Origin: Rugosimonospora africana
GTDB taxonomy: Bacteria > Actinomycetota > Actinomycetes > Mycobacteriales > Micromonosporaceae
Direction: 5' to 3'
DNA length: 64,000 bases
Assembly (NCBI RefSeq): GCF_016862975.1
Contig: NZ_BONZ01000027.1
Coordinates: forward strand, 248,001-312,000
Shown in pieces: positions 43,466 to 52,164 of the stretch. The first letter of the stretch is position 1, and the number at the start of each line of letters is the position of its first letter. The position numbers were made by a program, and so were the translations under genes. Below the pieces are notes generated by a model. The model saw only the letters and a program-made list of their open reading frames with translations. It ran no database searches and was not told the DNA's origin.

Positions 43466-44083
43466 ATGGGAAATCGCGAGGACCTGCTGACCGGGGCCGT
43501 GCAGTGCCTGAAGGAGAAGGGCTGGGCGCGGACCACGGTCCGGGACATCGCCGCCGCGGCCGGGGTGAACCACGCGGCGATCGGTTACCACTTCGGCTCC
43601 CGGGAGGCGTTGCTGACGGCGGCGTTCAGCCAGGCGATGGAGGAGTGGGGCGAGGAGACCGGCCGGGCGGTCGCCGCGTCGTTCGGTGCCGGCGTCACCG
43701 AGCAGCAGCGGTACGAGGTGATGTGGCGGGAGCTGATCGCGTCCTTCGCCGGCACGCGGGCGCTGTGGCTGGCCACCGTCGAGGCGTTCGTCGAGGCCGA
43801 ACACAACCCGGAGGTGCGTGAGTTGCTGGCCGCCGCGCAGCGGGAGGGCCGCCGCGGGCTGGCCGCGTCTCTGCTGGGGGTACCGGAGGAGACGCTCGAC
43901 GAGCCGACGGAGCGGCGCATCGGCGCGGTACAGAGCGCTCTGTTGTCGGGCGTGTGCATCCAGTGGCTGCTCGACCCGGAACACGCGCCGAGCGCGGGCG
44001 ACGTCGTGGCGGGTCTGCGTGCCCTGGCCGGTCACGTCGCGGACACACCGGCCGGTCCCGAGTCCGGTTCCCATTCCGAATAG
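43466..44083 (+). CDS. TetR-family regulator
   Basis: 205 residues. Helix-turn-helix at about 24-45 ('TTVRDIAAAAGVNHAAIGYH FG' type). The C-terminal ligand domain ('ALWLATVEAFVEAEHNPEVR') is like that of TetR_C_6-type repressors. It is divergent from the FAD monooxygenase across a strong operator array and is probably the repressor of both. The C-terminal tail is Gly/Ser/Pro-rich. Confidence 0.92.
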   Translation: MGNREDLLTGAVQCLKEKGWARTTVRDIAAAAGVNHAAIGYHFGSREALLTAAFSQAMEEWGEETGRAVAASFGAGVTEQQRYEVMWRELIASFAGTRALWLATVEAFVEAEHNPEVRELLAAAQREGRRGLAASLLGVPEETLDEPTERRIGAVQSALLSGVCIQWLLDPEHAPSAGDVVAGLRALAGHVADTPAGPESGSHSE

Positions 44084-44255
44084 CGGTACCGTGCGCCGCC
44101 GGCACTGACCTTGGCCCGGTGCGGGATCTATGCTTCTCGTACCCCTGATTCCTCACCCCTCCCGTGCCACGCGTGCTGGATCCGCCGCCGCATCCATTGC
44201 CGCGACCGCATCCGCATCCGCCGCGACAGGGGCGGCGCCGCCGAAAGGATCGCTC

Positions 44256-46034
44256 ATGCTGATCACCCGACCCGAGCTCGTTGGCGACTTCGGCATGGTT
44301 GCCAGCACCCACTGGCTCGCGTCGAGTACCGGCATGAGCGTGCTCGAACGCGGGGGCAACGCGGCCGACGCCGCGGCCGCCGCGGCGTTCGTCCTGCAGG
44401 TGGTGGAGCCGCACCTCAACGGTCCGGGCGGCGACGCCCCGATCCTGCTCTGGGACGGGCGGGCCGGTGCCGTGTCGGTGATCTGCGGCCAGGGCACGGC
44501 CGGCGCCGCGGCCACCATCGGCCGGTTCGACGAACTCGGCCTCGACCTCATCCCGGGCACCGGCCTGCTGCCGGCCGTGGTGCCGGGTGCCTTCGGCGCC
44601 TGGACCCTGCTCGTCGAGCGCTGGGGCACCTGGCCGCTGCGCGACATCCTGGAGCCGGCGGTGCACCTGGCCGAGGCCGGGCACCCGCTGCTGGCCCAGG
44701 CCGCGGGCGCGCTGCGCACGGTCGAGGAGATGTTCCGCCGGGACTGGCCCACCTCCGCCGCGGCCTGGTTGCCCGGCACCCGGGTACCGGCGGCGGGCAG
44801 CCGGGTGCGGCAGCCCGGACTGGCCGCCACCTACCGGCGGGTGGTCGCCGAGGCCGAGGCCCGCGCGACCGACCGGGCCGGGCAGCTGCGCGCCGCCCGC
44901 GACGTCTGGTACCGCGGCTTCGTCGCCGAGGCTGTGGGCGACTTCTTCGCCGGTACCGACGTCATGGACACCTCCGGCCGGCCGCACCGCGGCCTGCTCA
45001 CCGCGCAGGACATCGCCGGCTGGGAGCCGGCGGTGGAGCGGGCGACCAGCTTCGACTACGGCGACTACACCGTCTTCAAGACCGGCCCGTGGGGCCAGGG
45101 TCCGGTGTTCCTGCAACAGCTCGCCCTGCTGGCACACACCGACCTGGCCGAAATGGAGCCGCTGTCGGCCGACTGGGTGCACACGGTCACCGAGGCCGCG
45201 AAGCTCGCCTTCGCCGACCGGGACGCGTGGTATGGCGACCCGCGCTTCACCGACGTACCGCTTGCCGACCTGCTCGACCCGGGCTACAACGCCCGGCGGG
45301 CGGCGCTGATCGGGACGACCGCGTCGTTCGACCACCGGCCCGGCGACCCGGGTGGCAGGAAGCCGGTGATGCCCGGCCGCTGGACCACCCCGGACGGTGG
45401 CCCGGCGGGTGCCGGCGTCGGCGACGTGACGATCGCGAACAACGGCGAGACCCGCGGCGACACCTGTCACGTGGACGTGGTCGACGCCAGCGGAATGATG
45501 ATTTCGGCGACGCCGAGCGGCGGCTGGTTCCAGAGCAGCCCGACCATTCCGGCGCTCGGATTCTGCCTCGGTACCCGTGGCCAGATGTTCTGGCTCGAGG
45601 ACGGCCTGCCGCTCAGCCTGCGCCCCGGCGCCCGGCCGCGGACCACGCTGTCCCCGTCGTTCGCGTTGCGCGACGGGCAGCCGTGGCTGGCGTTCGGTAC
45701 GCCCGGCGGTGACATGCAGGACCAGTGGACGCTGAACTTCTTCCTCAACGCGGTGCACGGCACCGGCAACCTTCAGCAGGCGGTCGACGCGCCCGAGTTC
45801 CACTCGGAGCACATGATCAGCTCGTTCTATCCGCGCACGGCCGAGCCGGGCCGGCTGCACGTCGAGGAGCGGGTCGGGGCGGAGGTCGTCGAGGAGTTGC
45901 GCCGGCGCGGTCACGCGGTGACGGTCACCGACCCGTGGTCGCTCGGCCGGGTCAGCGCGGTGGCGCGGGACGGCGGATGGCTCAAGGCGGCGGCGAACCC
46001 CCGAGGCGCGCAGGGGTACGCGGTCGGGCGCTGA
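44256..46034 (+). CDS. Gamma-glutamyltransferase family protein
   Basis: 592 residues of the Ntn-hydrolase GGT family: 'MVASTHWLASSTGMSVLERG' and 'GGNAADAAAAAAFVLQVVEP' at the start, 'NGPGGDAPILLWDG', and the autoprocessing site near 403, where 'GDTCHVDVVDASG' offers Thr as the N-terminal nucleophile of the small subunit. 'ATPSGGWFQSSPTIP' forms the substrate loop. No signal peptide from ATG 44256. Since glutathione is absent in actinomycetes, the substrate may be another gamma-glutamyl amide or a beta-lactam/cephalosporin side chain. AAAGGAT ribosome site. The 172 bp upstream hold nothing recognisable. Confidence 0.9.
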   Translation: MLITRPELVGDFGMVASTHWLASSTGMSVLERGGNAADAAAAAAFVLQVVEPHLNGPGGDAPILLWDGRAGAVSVICGQGTAGAAATIGRFDELGLDLIPGTGLLPAVVPGAFGAWTLLVERWGTWPLRDILEPAVHLAEAGHPLLAQAAGALRTVEEMFRRDWPTSAAAWLPGTRVPAAGSRVRQPGLAATYRRVVAEAEARATDRAGQLRAARDVWYRGFVAEAVGDFFAGTDVMDTSGRPHRGLLTAQDIAGWEPAVERATSFDYGDYTVFKTGPWGQGPVFLQQLALLAHTDLAEMEPLSADWVHTVTEAAKLAFADRDAWYGDPRFTDVPLADLLDPGYNARRAALIGTTASFDHRPGDPGGRKPVMPGRWTTPDGGPAGAGVGDVTIANNGETRGDTCHVDVVDASGMMISATPSGGWFQSSPTIPALGFCLGTRGQMFWLEDGLPLSLRPGARPRTTLSPSFALRDGQPWLAFGTPGGDMQDQWTLNFFLNAVHGTGNLQQAVDAPEFHSEHMISSFYPRTAEPGRLHVEERVGAEVVEELRRRGHAVTVTDPWSLGRVSAVARDGGWLKAAANPRGAQGYAVGR

Positions 46035-46190
46035 CCCGCGTCGCGTTGGCGTGAGCGGCGTTTGCGCTGACCGGCGTTTTTCACTGGGCTGCGTTTGCGC
46101 TGAGTGGCGGGCATTGCTGGGGCTGGCCCTACCACGGGGTCTCCGGCTGGCTGGATTGTCCGCTTTCATCCCCGACGGGATCCTCAACGC

Positions 46191-47549
46191 ATGAATACGA
46201 AGCTCTTGCGTCGCCGCACCATCGGCGTCGCGACCTGTGTCGCGCTCGCCGCGGCGCTGGTTGGCGCGCCCGCGACCGCGTTCGCGAACCCGACGGGCCC
46301 GGCACCGGCCGCCGCCAACCCGGCCGGCTCCAGCCCTGTCGCCGCCAGCACGGTCGGCCCTGCCGTCGCTAGCCCTGCCGGCGCTCATGCCGGGCCGGTC
46401 GAAGGCCGGGGTGTGCTGCTGTCGGTCACGCCCGTCGCGCGGCTGTCCGCCGCCGAGGTGGCCGAGGTCGTCTCGCAGATCCCGTGGGACACGACCCACG
46501 TCCGGTACGGGGTGACCGCGTACCGGATCGAGTACCGCACCGTCGACGCCCATGGGCGGCCCACGACCGCGAGCGCGCTGGTCGTCCTGCCCGAAACCGC
46601 CGCGCCCCGGCTGCCCGGGTCCGGCGCGCCGCTGCCGGTCATCGTCTACGGGCACGGCACCCAGGCGTACCGGGGCGGCGTCGCCTCGATGGTGGCCGGC
46701 AACGGCGACCGGGAGGCCGCAGAACTGTTCTCCTCGGCCGGGTACGCGACCGTCGCACCCGACTATCTCGGCCTGGGTACCGGCGCCGGAAACCATCCGT
46801 ACATGGACACCGCGTCGGAGGTCAGCGCCAGCCTCGACGCGCTGCGCGCCGCGGCCACACTGGCGACGCGGCAGGGCCGGCAGTTGGATCCGCGCGTCCT
46901 GGTGACCGGGTTCTCGCAGGGCGGCACGGCGGCGATGGGGCTGGGCGAGGCGCTCCAGCGCGGCGCCGACCCGTACTGGCGGCTGCGCGCCCTCGCGCCG
47001 ATCAGCGGCCCGTACGACCTCCAGCACACCGAGCTGGCCGCGCTCATCGACCACCCGGGCGACGGGGACGGCGAACTCGATCCGGTGGACGGCACGCTCT
47101 ACATCGCGTACTGGACGGTCGCCATGAACCGGCTCTTCCCGCTGTACGACTCGCCGTCGGAGGTGTTCCGGGCGCCGTACGACGCGACGGTGGAGCAGCT
47201 GTTCGACGGGAACCACGACGAGGAGACGATCCTCGCCAACCTGCCCGGTACGCCGGTCGACCTGTTGACCCCGGAGTACGTGCGGCGGCTTCGCCAGCCC
47301 AGTGGCGCGCTGCTGGCCGCGGAGCGCGCGGGCGACGGTACGTGTCAGTGGCAGCCGCGGGTACCGGTGCGCCTGTTCGCCGCGGACGGCGACCGGGACG
47401 CCCTGATCGCCAACGCGCGGCAGTGCCAGCGGCAACTGCGTTCCCACGGCGCGACAGCGCAGTTGACCGACGTCGGGCCGGTTGACCACACCGGTTCGGC
47501 GATCCTGTCCATCCCGCGTGCCCTCGACTGGTTCATCAGCCTGCGCTGA
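46191..47549 (+). CDS. Secreted lipase-like alpha/beta hydrolase
   Basis: 452 residues. Signal peptide about 1-32 (MNTKLLRRRTIGVATCVALA...FAN), then an Ala/Pro/Gly-rich linker to about 70. The hydrolase has 'LPVIVYGHGTQAYRGGVASM', 'APDYLGLGTGAGNHPYMDT', the nucleophile elbow 'VTGFSQGGTAAMGL' (GFSQG), 'RLFAADGDRDALIANAR' and 'GPVDHTGS', giving a Ser-Asp-His triad. This is the LIP/secretory lipase type. It is followed by an 11-bp-stem terminator. Confidence 0.88.
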   Translation: MNTKLLRRRTIGVATCVALAAALVGAPATAFANPTGPAPAAANPAGSSPVAASTVGPAVASPAGAHAGPVEGRGVLLSVTPVARLSAAEVAEVVSQIPWDTTHVRYGVTAYRIEYRTVDAHGRPTTASALVVLPETAAPRLPGSGAPLPVIVYGHGTQAYRGGVASMVAGNGDREAAELFSSAGYATVAPDYLGLGTGAGNHPYMDTASEVSASLDALRAAATLATRQGRQLDPRVLVTGFSQGGTAAMGLGEALQRGADPYWRLRALAPISGPYDLQHTELAALIDHPGDGDGELDPVDGTLYIAYWTVAMNRLFPLYDSPSEVFRAPYDATVEQLFDGNHDEETILANLPGTPVDLLTPEYVRRLRQPSGALLAAERAGDGTCQWQPRVPVRLFAADGDRDALIANARQCQRQLRSHGATAQLTDVGPVDHTGSAILSIPRALDWFISLR

Positions 47550-47561
47550 GCCGGCCCAGAC

Positions 47562-47596
47562 TGAGCCCGCCCGGCAGCGGGGGGTGGGCGGGCTCA
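47562..47596 (+). terminator. Terminator after the lipase gene
   Basis: TGAGCCCGCCC (47562-47572) and GGGCGGGCTCA (47586-47596) form an 11-bp perfect stem, 12 bases after the stop codon. Confidence 0.8.
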
Positions 47597-47597
47597 G

Positions 47598-47790
47598 CTA
47601 CCCGGCCTCGGCTACCCAGCCTTGGCTACCCGGCCTCAGCTACCCAGCATCGGCTACCCGGGCCCCAGCGGCGGGCCCGGGTAGCGTGTGCGGGGCAGGC
47701 ACGGGACTGCGGCACCGGGACTGCGGCACCGGGACTGCGGCACGGGGACTGCGGCACGGGACGACAACACGGGACGACAACACGGGACGA
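47598..47790. repeat. Three successive tandem arrays (14, 14 and 13 bp)
   Basis: CTACCCRGCCTYGG units of 14 bp start at 47598, 47612, 47626, 47640 and 47654. From about 47700 there are 14-bp GCGGCACSGGGACT units, then from about 47750 13-bp ACACGGGACGACA units. Together they fill the spacer before the next gene, which starts at 47813. Confidence 0.85.
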
Positions 47791-47812
47791 CGGCGCGAAG
47801 GTGGGCAGACGG

Positions 47813-49033
47813 ATGTACGACGTTGAGGCGGTACGGGCGCATTTCCCGGCACTGGTCGAGGGCGCGGCGCACTTCGATTCGCCCGGTGGATCCCAGGTGC
47901 CGGACGTCGTCGCGGCCGCGGTCGCGGACACTCTCACGTCCGCCATCGCCAACCGTGGCCGGGTCACCACCGCCGAGCGGCGGGCCGAAGACATCGTCAC
48001 CGGCGCCCGGCAGGCGATGGCCGACCTGCTCGGTGCGCAACCGGCCGGGGTGGTGTTCGGGCGCAGCATGACGCAGCTGACCTTCGACGTGTCCCGGGCG
48101 CTCGCGAAGCAGTGGGGCCCGGGCGACGAGGTGGTGGTCACCCGGCTGGACCACGACGCGAACATCCGGCCGTGGGTACACGCCGCGGCCGCTGCCGGCG
48201 CCACCCTGCGCTGGGCGGACTTCGACCGGAACACCGGCGAGCTTCCGGTGGAGTCGGTCGCGGCGGTGCTGTCCGACCGTACCCGGGTGGTCGCGGTCAC
48301 CGGCGCGTCGAACCTCCTGGGTACCCGCCCGGACATCCCGGCGATCGCCGCCGCCGCACACCGGGTCGGCGCACTGTGCTATGTGGACGGTGTGCACCTC
48401 ACGCCGCACGCGGCGGTGGACATCGAGGCGCTGGGTGCCGACTTCTACGTGTGCTCGCCGTACAAGTTCTGCGGTCCGCACCTCGGGGTGCTCGCCGGTT
48501 CCCCGGCACTGCTGGAGCAGTTGCACCCGGACAAGCTGCTGCCGTCCTCCGAAGCGGTACCGGACCGGTTCGAGTTCGGAACCCTGCCGTACGAGCTGCT
48601 CGCCGGCACCACGGCCGCGGTCGACTTCCTGGCCGGACTGGCTCCGGACGAAGGCAGCGTTTCGGGTGAGGGCAGCGAAAGCAGCCGCGCGACTCGCCTG
48701 CGGGAGAGCATGGCGGCGGTCGACCGGCACGAGTCGGCGATGCTCGACCGGCTGGAGGCGGGGCTGGCCGGCGTCGAGGGGCTCACCCGGTACAGCCGCG
48801 CGTCGCGGCGCACGCCGCTGGTGCTGTTCTCGGTACGTGGCCACCGGCCGGCCGAGATCTACCGCCAGCTGGCCGCCTCGAAGGTGAACGCCCCGGCCGG
48901 CAGCTTCTACGCCGTCGAGTGCGCCCGGTGGCTCGGGCTGGGCGACGAGGGCGCGGTACGGGCGGGCATCGCGCCGTACACGAACGCACAGGACATCGAC
49001 CGGCTCGTCGAGGCGGTCGCGGATCTGGCCTGA
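47813..49033 (+). CDS. Cysteine desulfurase-like class V aminotransferase (VC1184/TIGR01976 type)
   Basis: 406 residues, PLP enzyme. 'AAHFDSPGGSQVPDVVAAAV' at 18-37, 'VVVTRLDHDANIRPWV', 'VVAVTGASNLLGTRPDI' and the PLP-lysine stretch 'YVCSPYKFCGPHLGVL' are visible. No catalytic loop Cys of IscS is evident near the C-terminus except 'YAVECARWLG', so sulfur transfer is uncertain. Residues 283-296 hold a small GS-E repeat. Cytoplasmic. Confidence 0.88.
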   Translation: MYDVEAVRAHFPALVEGAAHFDSPGGSQVPDVVAAAVADTLTSAIANRGRVTTAERRAEDIVTGARQAMADLLGAQPAGVVFGRSMTQLTFDVSRALAKQWGPGDEVVVTRLDHDANIRPWVHAAAAAGATLRWADFDRNTGELPVESVAAVLSDRTRVVAVTGASNLLGTRPDIPAIAAAAHRVGALCYVDGVHLTPHAAVDIEALGADFYVCSPYKFCGPHLGVLAGSPALLEQLHPDKLLPSSEAVPDRFEFGTLPYELLAGTTAAVDFLAGLAPDEGSVSGEGSESSRATRLRESMAAVDRHESAMLDRLEAGLAGVEGLTRYSRASRRTPLVLFSVRGHRPAEIYRQLAASKVNAPAGSFYAVECARWLGLGDEGAVRAGIAPYTNAQDIDRLVEAVADLA

Positions 49034-49059
49034 GACCGCCTGGGCTGGCCCGCCGGCGG

Positions 49060-49716
49060 TCAGTCGCTCGTGCCGGGCGCCCGGATCGCGGCCATCACCT
49101 GGGCGACCAGTTGCCGGGCCAGCTCGGCGGTCAGCGGCTCGTGCCCGAAGAACAGCCGGTAGTACAGCGGCCCGAAGAGCTGGTCCAGGGTGACCGCCAC
49201 GTCGATGTCCGCCCGGATCGCTCCGGCGGCGATGCCATCGCGCAGGATCCGCTCCGACACTGCCCGGCGCGGCCCGAGCCACCGTTCGCGCAGCGCGTCA
49301 CCGATGTCCGGGTCGCTCTGGGCCTGCCCGGCCAGCGAGCGCATCAGCGGGCCGCAGGCGGTGTGCGCGAACAACTCCCGCAGGGCGTCGACCTGGAACA
49401 GCAGCGCCTGCTCGGTCGAGGCCGTCTCCGGCACGCTGACCGACTCGCGGACCCGGGCGAAGAAGCCGTCGATGGCCACCGCGCTGCGTGAGGGCCACCA
49501 CTTGTAGAGGGTCGCCTTGCTCACCCGGGCCCGGGTGGCGACCGCCTCCATGGTGAACCCGGCCATCCCGCGCTCCATCAGGACATCCCCGGCGGCGTCG
49601 ACGACCGCCTGATGCGCCCGGTCGCTGCGCGGACGCCCGCGCGCCGGCCGAGCGGGGATCCCCGCGCCGGTTTCCGCGGGGGTTTCCGCGGTGATCTGCG
49701 CGGTGGTCTCGGTCAC
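49060..49716 (-). CDS. TetR/AcrR-family regulator
   Basis: 218 residues. Disordered start 1-28, helix-turn-helix at about 47-70 ('GFTMEAVATRARVSKATLYK WW' type), and a C-terminal TetR_C_16-like domain ('LFGPLYYRLFFGHEPLTAEL'). GTG start at 49716 with a GGAAGGGG site. Divergent from an MFS gene with a palindromic operator between them. Confidence 0.92.
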   Translation of the reverse strand: MTETTAQITAETPAETGAGIPARPARGRPRSDRAHQAVVDAAGDVLMERGMAGFTMEAVATRARVSKATLYKWWPSRSAVAIDGFFARVRESVSVPETASTEQALLFQVDALRELFAHTACGPLMRSLAGQAQSDPDIGDALRERWLGPRRAVSERILRDGIAAGAIRADIDVAVTLDQLFGPLYYRLFFGHEPLTAELARQLVAQVMAAIRAPGTSD

Positions 49717-49746
49717 GATCGCCCCTTCCGCTCGTGGGGACCATTT

Positions 49747-49766
49747 TCTAAACGGTACCGTTCAAA
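49747..49766. promoter_or_regulatory. TetR operator between the tetR-type and MFS genes
   Basis: AACGGTACCGTT (49751-49762) is a perfect 12-bp palindrome flanked by TTTTCTA and CAAAATA, the only AT-rich patch in the spacer. It suits an AcrR-like repressor dimer and lies 28 bases upstream of the MFS start. Confidence 0.75.
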
Positions 49767-49790
49767 ATATAGACGCGCGAGGGGGCGGGA

Positions 49791-51056
49791 ATGGTTGCTG
49801 GGCCAGCGACGGTGGCCGAGTCCGGCCGGACCGGCGTGGGAAGCCGCGCCGGCATCGACGGCTCGGGGCGCGGCCTGCGCCTGGTGACCGTGGTGCTCGC
49901 GTTCGCCTGCGGCCTCACCGTGGCGAACCTGTACTACGCACAGCCGCTGCTCGCCTTCATCGCCCACAGCCTGCGCGCCAGCCAGGGGACGGCCGCGCTG
50001 ATCGTCACGATGACGCAGATCGGGTACGCCGCCGGTCTGATCCTGCTGCTGCCGCTCGGCGACCTGCTGGAGAACCGGGCGTTGGCCTCGCGCACCCTGC
50101 TGGGCACCGCCGCGGCTCTGGTCGTCGCGGCTGTGGCGCCGGGCATCGGGGTGCTGCTGGCGGTCTCCGTGTTCATCGGGCTCACCTCGGTGGTCGCGCA
50201 GATCCTCGTCCCGCTGGCCGCCCACCTGGCGCCGGCTGAGCAGCGCGGTCGCGTCGTCGGCCGGGTGATGAGCGGCCTGCTGCTCGGCATCCTGCTGGCC
50301 CGGACGCTGGCCAGCCTGGTCGCCGCGCAGTGGGGGTGGCGCAGCGTCTACCTGATCTCCGCGGTACTGATGGTGGCGGTCGCCGCCGTCCTGGTCCGGG
50401 TACTGCCGCGCCGCCGCCCGGCGCACACCGCCACGTACCCTCGGCTGCTGGCGTCGATGGGGCAGCTGGTGCGTACCGAGCCGGTGCTGCGCCGCCGGGC
50501 CGCCTGCCAGGCGCTGATGTTCGCGGCGTTCAGCAGCTTCTGGACGTCGATCGGGTACGAACTGCTCGACCGGCACCACCTCTCGCAGACCGGCATCGGC
50601 ATCTTCGCGTTGGTCGGCGCGGCCGGGGCCGCCTCGGCGCCGCTGGCCGGCTGGCTCGGCGACCGCGGGCACGGGCAGTTCGCCAGCGGCATCGCGCTGG
50701 CCCTGGGGGTGGTGGCGATGGCGGCGGCCGGCGCCGGCCAGGGCAGCCTGGTGCTGCTCGCCGCCGCGGCCGTCCTGCTGGACCTCGCGGTCCAGGGGCA
50801 CCAGGTGATCAGCCAGCAGGAGATCTACCAGCTGCGGCCGGATGCCCGCGCCCGGATCAACTCGGTCTACATGGGCTCGCTGTTCATCGCGGGCGCGATC
50901 GCCTCGGCGGTGTCCGGGACGCTCTACCAGCAGTCGGGCTGGACGGCGGTGACGGTGTTCGGCGGGGCCCTACCGGTGCTGGCCCTGTTGGTGTGGGCGG
51001 TGTCCCGGCTGCGCGCCCGCCGGCCGGTGGCGGCCCCACCGGCCAACGCCGGCTGA
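49791..51056 (+). CDS. MFS transporter
   Basis: 421 residues, 12 helices. 'VANLYYAQPLLAFIAHSL' near 43-60 and 'QIGYAAGLILLLPLGDLLEN' are typical of the YnfM/arabinose-efflux-like MFS group; the second half has 'DRGHGQFASGIALAL'. Under control of the divergent TetR protein, it is probably a drug or metabolite exporter. ATG 49791 follows GAGGGGGCGGGA. Confidence 0.9.
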   Translation: MVAGPATVAESGRTGVGSRAGIDGSGRGLRLVTVVLAFACGLTVANLYYAQPLLAFIAHSLRASQGTAALIVTMTQIGYAAGLILLLPLGDLLENRALASRTLLGTAAALVVAAVAPGIGVLLAVSVFIGLTSVVAQILVPLAAHLAPAEQRGRVVGRVMSGLLLGILLARTLASLVAAQWGWRSVYLISAVLMVAVAAVLVRVLPRRRPAHTATYPRLLASMGQLVRTEPVLRRRAACQALMFAAFSSFWTSIGYELLDRHHLSQTGIGIFALVGAAGAASAPLAGWLGDRGHGQFASGIALALGVVAMAAAGAGQGSLVLLAAAAVLLDLAVQGHQVISQQEIYQLRPDARARINSVYMGSLFIAGAIASAVSGTLYQQSGWTAVTVFGGALPVLALLVWAVSRLRARRPVAAPPANAG

Positions 51057-51134
51057 TTCCGCGGCAGCCGAGCGCGCGGCAGCCGAGTCCGCGCTGGTGT
51101 TGAAAATCCCGCCCGAGTCGGCCAGATTGCATCA

Positions 51135-51368
51135 ATGACCGGTGACACCGACCCCGATCCGGTGATGCGCGCGCAGCAGTTGCGGGTGGCCGTCGGGCGC
51201 GAGACCGTCATCGCCATCACGGCCGCCGGCCAGGCGCTGCTGCGGGACCGGGAGCAGGCGGTGCTGAGCGGGTTGATGCACGCGCTGAACGAGTCGTACA
51301 GCGAGGCGGAGCTGCGCCGCCTGGACGCGGCGATCCCGCTGTTGGACCGGCTGGCCGACCGGATCTGA
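51135..51368 (+). pseudogene. MarR-family C-terminal fragment
   Basis: 77 residues, of which 'RETVIAITAAGQALLRDREQ' and 'LNESYSEAELRRLDAAIPLL' match the wing and C-terminal dimerisation helices of MarR regulators. The DNA-recognition helix and N-terminus are absent, and no matching coding sequence lies upstream. Most likely a truncated remnant; it could still be translated from ATG 51135. Confidence 0.6.
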
Positions 51369-51470
51369 TCCGGGCCCGCCGGTGACCCCGATTCGACCGT
51401 GTGCGGGTGCACGCGTGCTTACGTCGGAGCCGTGCTACGTCGAGCGCGATGACTGTCGAGAGGTGGACTC

Positions 51471-52034
51471 ATGGCCTGGTTGCCCATGTATTTGTTGGAT
51501 GACGACGTGAACCTTGTCGTCGACCGGTTCAACCAGGACGGCTCTCTCGCGTGGCTGATCAACGTCGATACCGGTCGATGGCGAGCCGCGCCCCACCTCG
51601 ACCGGGTATCGGTTGCTCGGGTCGGGTTGTGGCACGTACCGTCGGGTCCTCTTCCCCTGTTCGCGTCGGGTCGCGGCAAAGCCGAGGGGGAGATTCCCGA
51701 TCCGTGGGCGGGATGGCAGGTAGACCATGGAGGGCTGCCGTACTTCGGCGCTGGACATCCCGGTGTCTACTGGCTCAACCTACGAACGGCCGCGCCGGAG
51801 CCGATCGGGATGTCCACCATCGAGTGGATCGGAAACCACTACCGCTCAATCGGTAGGCCGGCGACGTCGGAAACCGTCCGGCATTGGAAGGCGCTGCGTC
51901 GGTGGGCCGATCGGATGGGTGACCGGATCCCTCGTGCCGGCCCGATCGGTGGCCCCGGTAAAGAGATCTTCGCCTTTCCCTCGGCGCTGGCCGCCATCAA
52001 GGTGGGTCGGAGCCGACTCCCGAACCCGTTCTGA
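51471..52034 (+). CDS. Hypothetical protein, no family recognised
   Basis: 187 residues starting 'MAWLPMYLLDDDVNLVVDRF'. Other stretches are 'GSLAWLINVDTGRWRAAPHL', 'GHPGVYWLNLRTAAPEPIGM' and 'TSETVRHWKALRRWADRMGD'. Rich in Trp, soluble, no signal or Cys motif. The base composition is visibly less GC-biased at third positions than its neighbours (TTG, GAT, TAT codons), which suggests recent acquisition. There is only a weak ribosome site (GAGAGGTGG) ahead of ATG 51471. Confidence 0.6.
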   Translation: MAWLPMYLLDDDVNLVVDRFNQDGSLAWLINVDTGRWRAAPHLDRVSVARVGLWHVPSGPLPLFASGRGKAEGEIPDPWAGWQVDHGGLPYFGAGHPGVYWLNLRTAAPEPIGMSTIEWIGNHYRSIGRPATSETVRHWKALRRWADRMGDRIPRAGPIGGPGKEIFAFPSALAAIKVGRSRLPNPF

Positions 52035-52071
52035 TGACGGGGGATCGGGCCGCCCCTGACACCGGCCGCCC

Positions 52072-52109
52072 CTGACACCGGCCCGGCCCCGCTGCGCGGC
52101 CGGTGTCAG
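52072..52109. terminator. Terminator hairpin before the ABC transporter genes
   Basis: CTGACACCGGCC (52072-52083) is fully complementary to 52098-52109. A partial direct copy of the left arm precedes it at 52056. Confidence 0.7.
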
Positions 52110-52164
52110 CAGGCGTCAGCGAGGGCTCAGCGCCGTGTGACCGGCGCCCGGCACCGTGGGTGCC

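Noticed and set aside
43695-47489. A 1264-codon open frame antisense to TetR, GGT and lipase genes
   Set aside because: It is the high-GC shadow of three well-supported genes on the other strand; the product is Arg/Gly/Pro-rich without domains.
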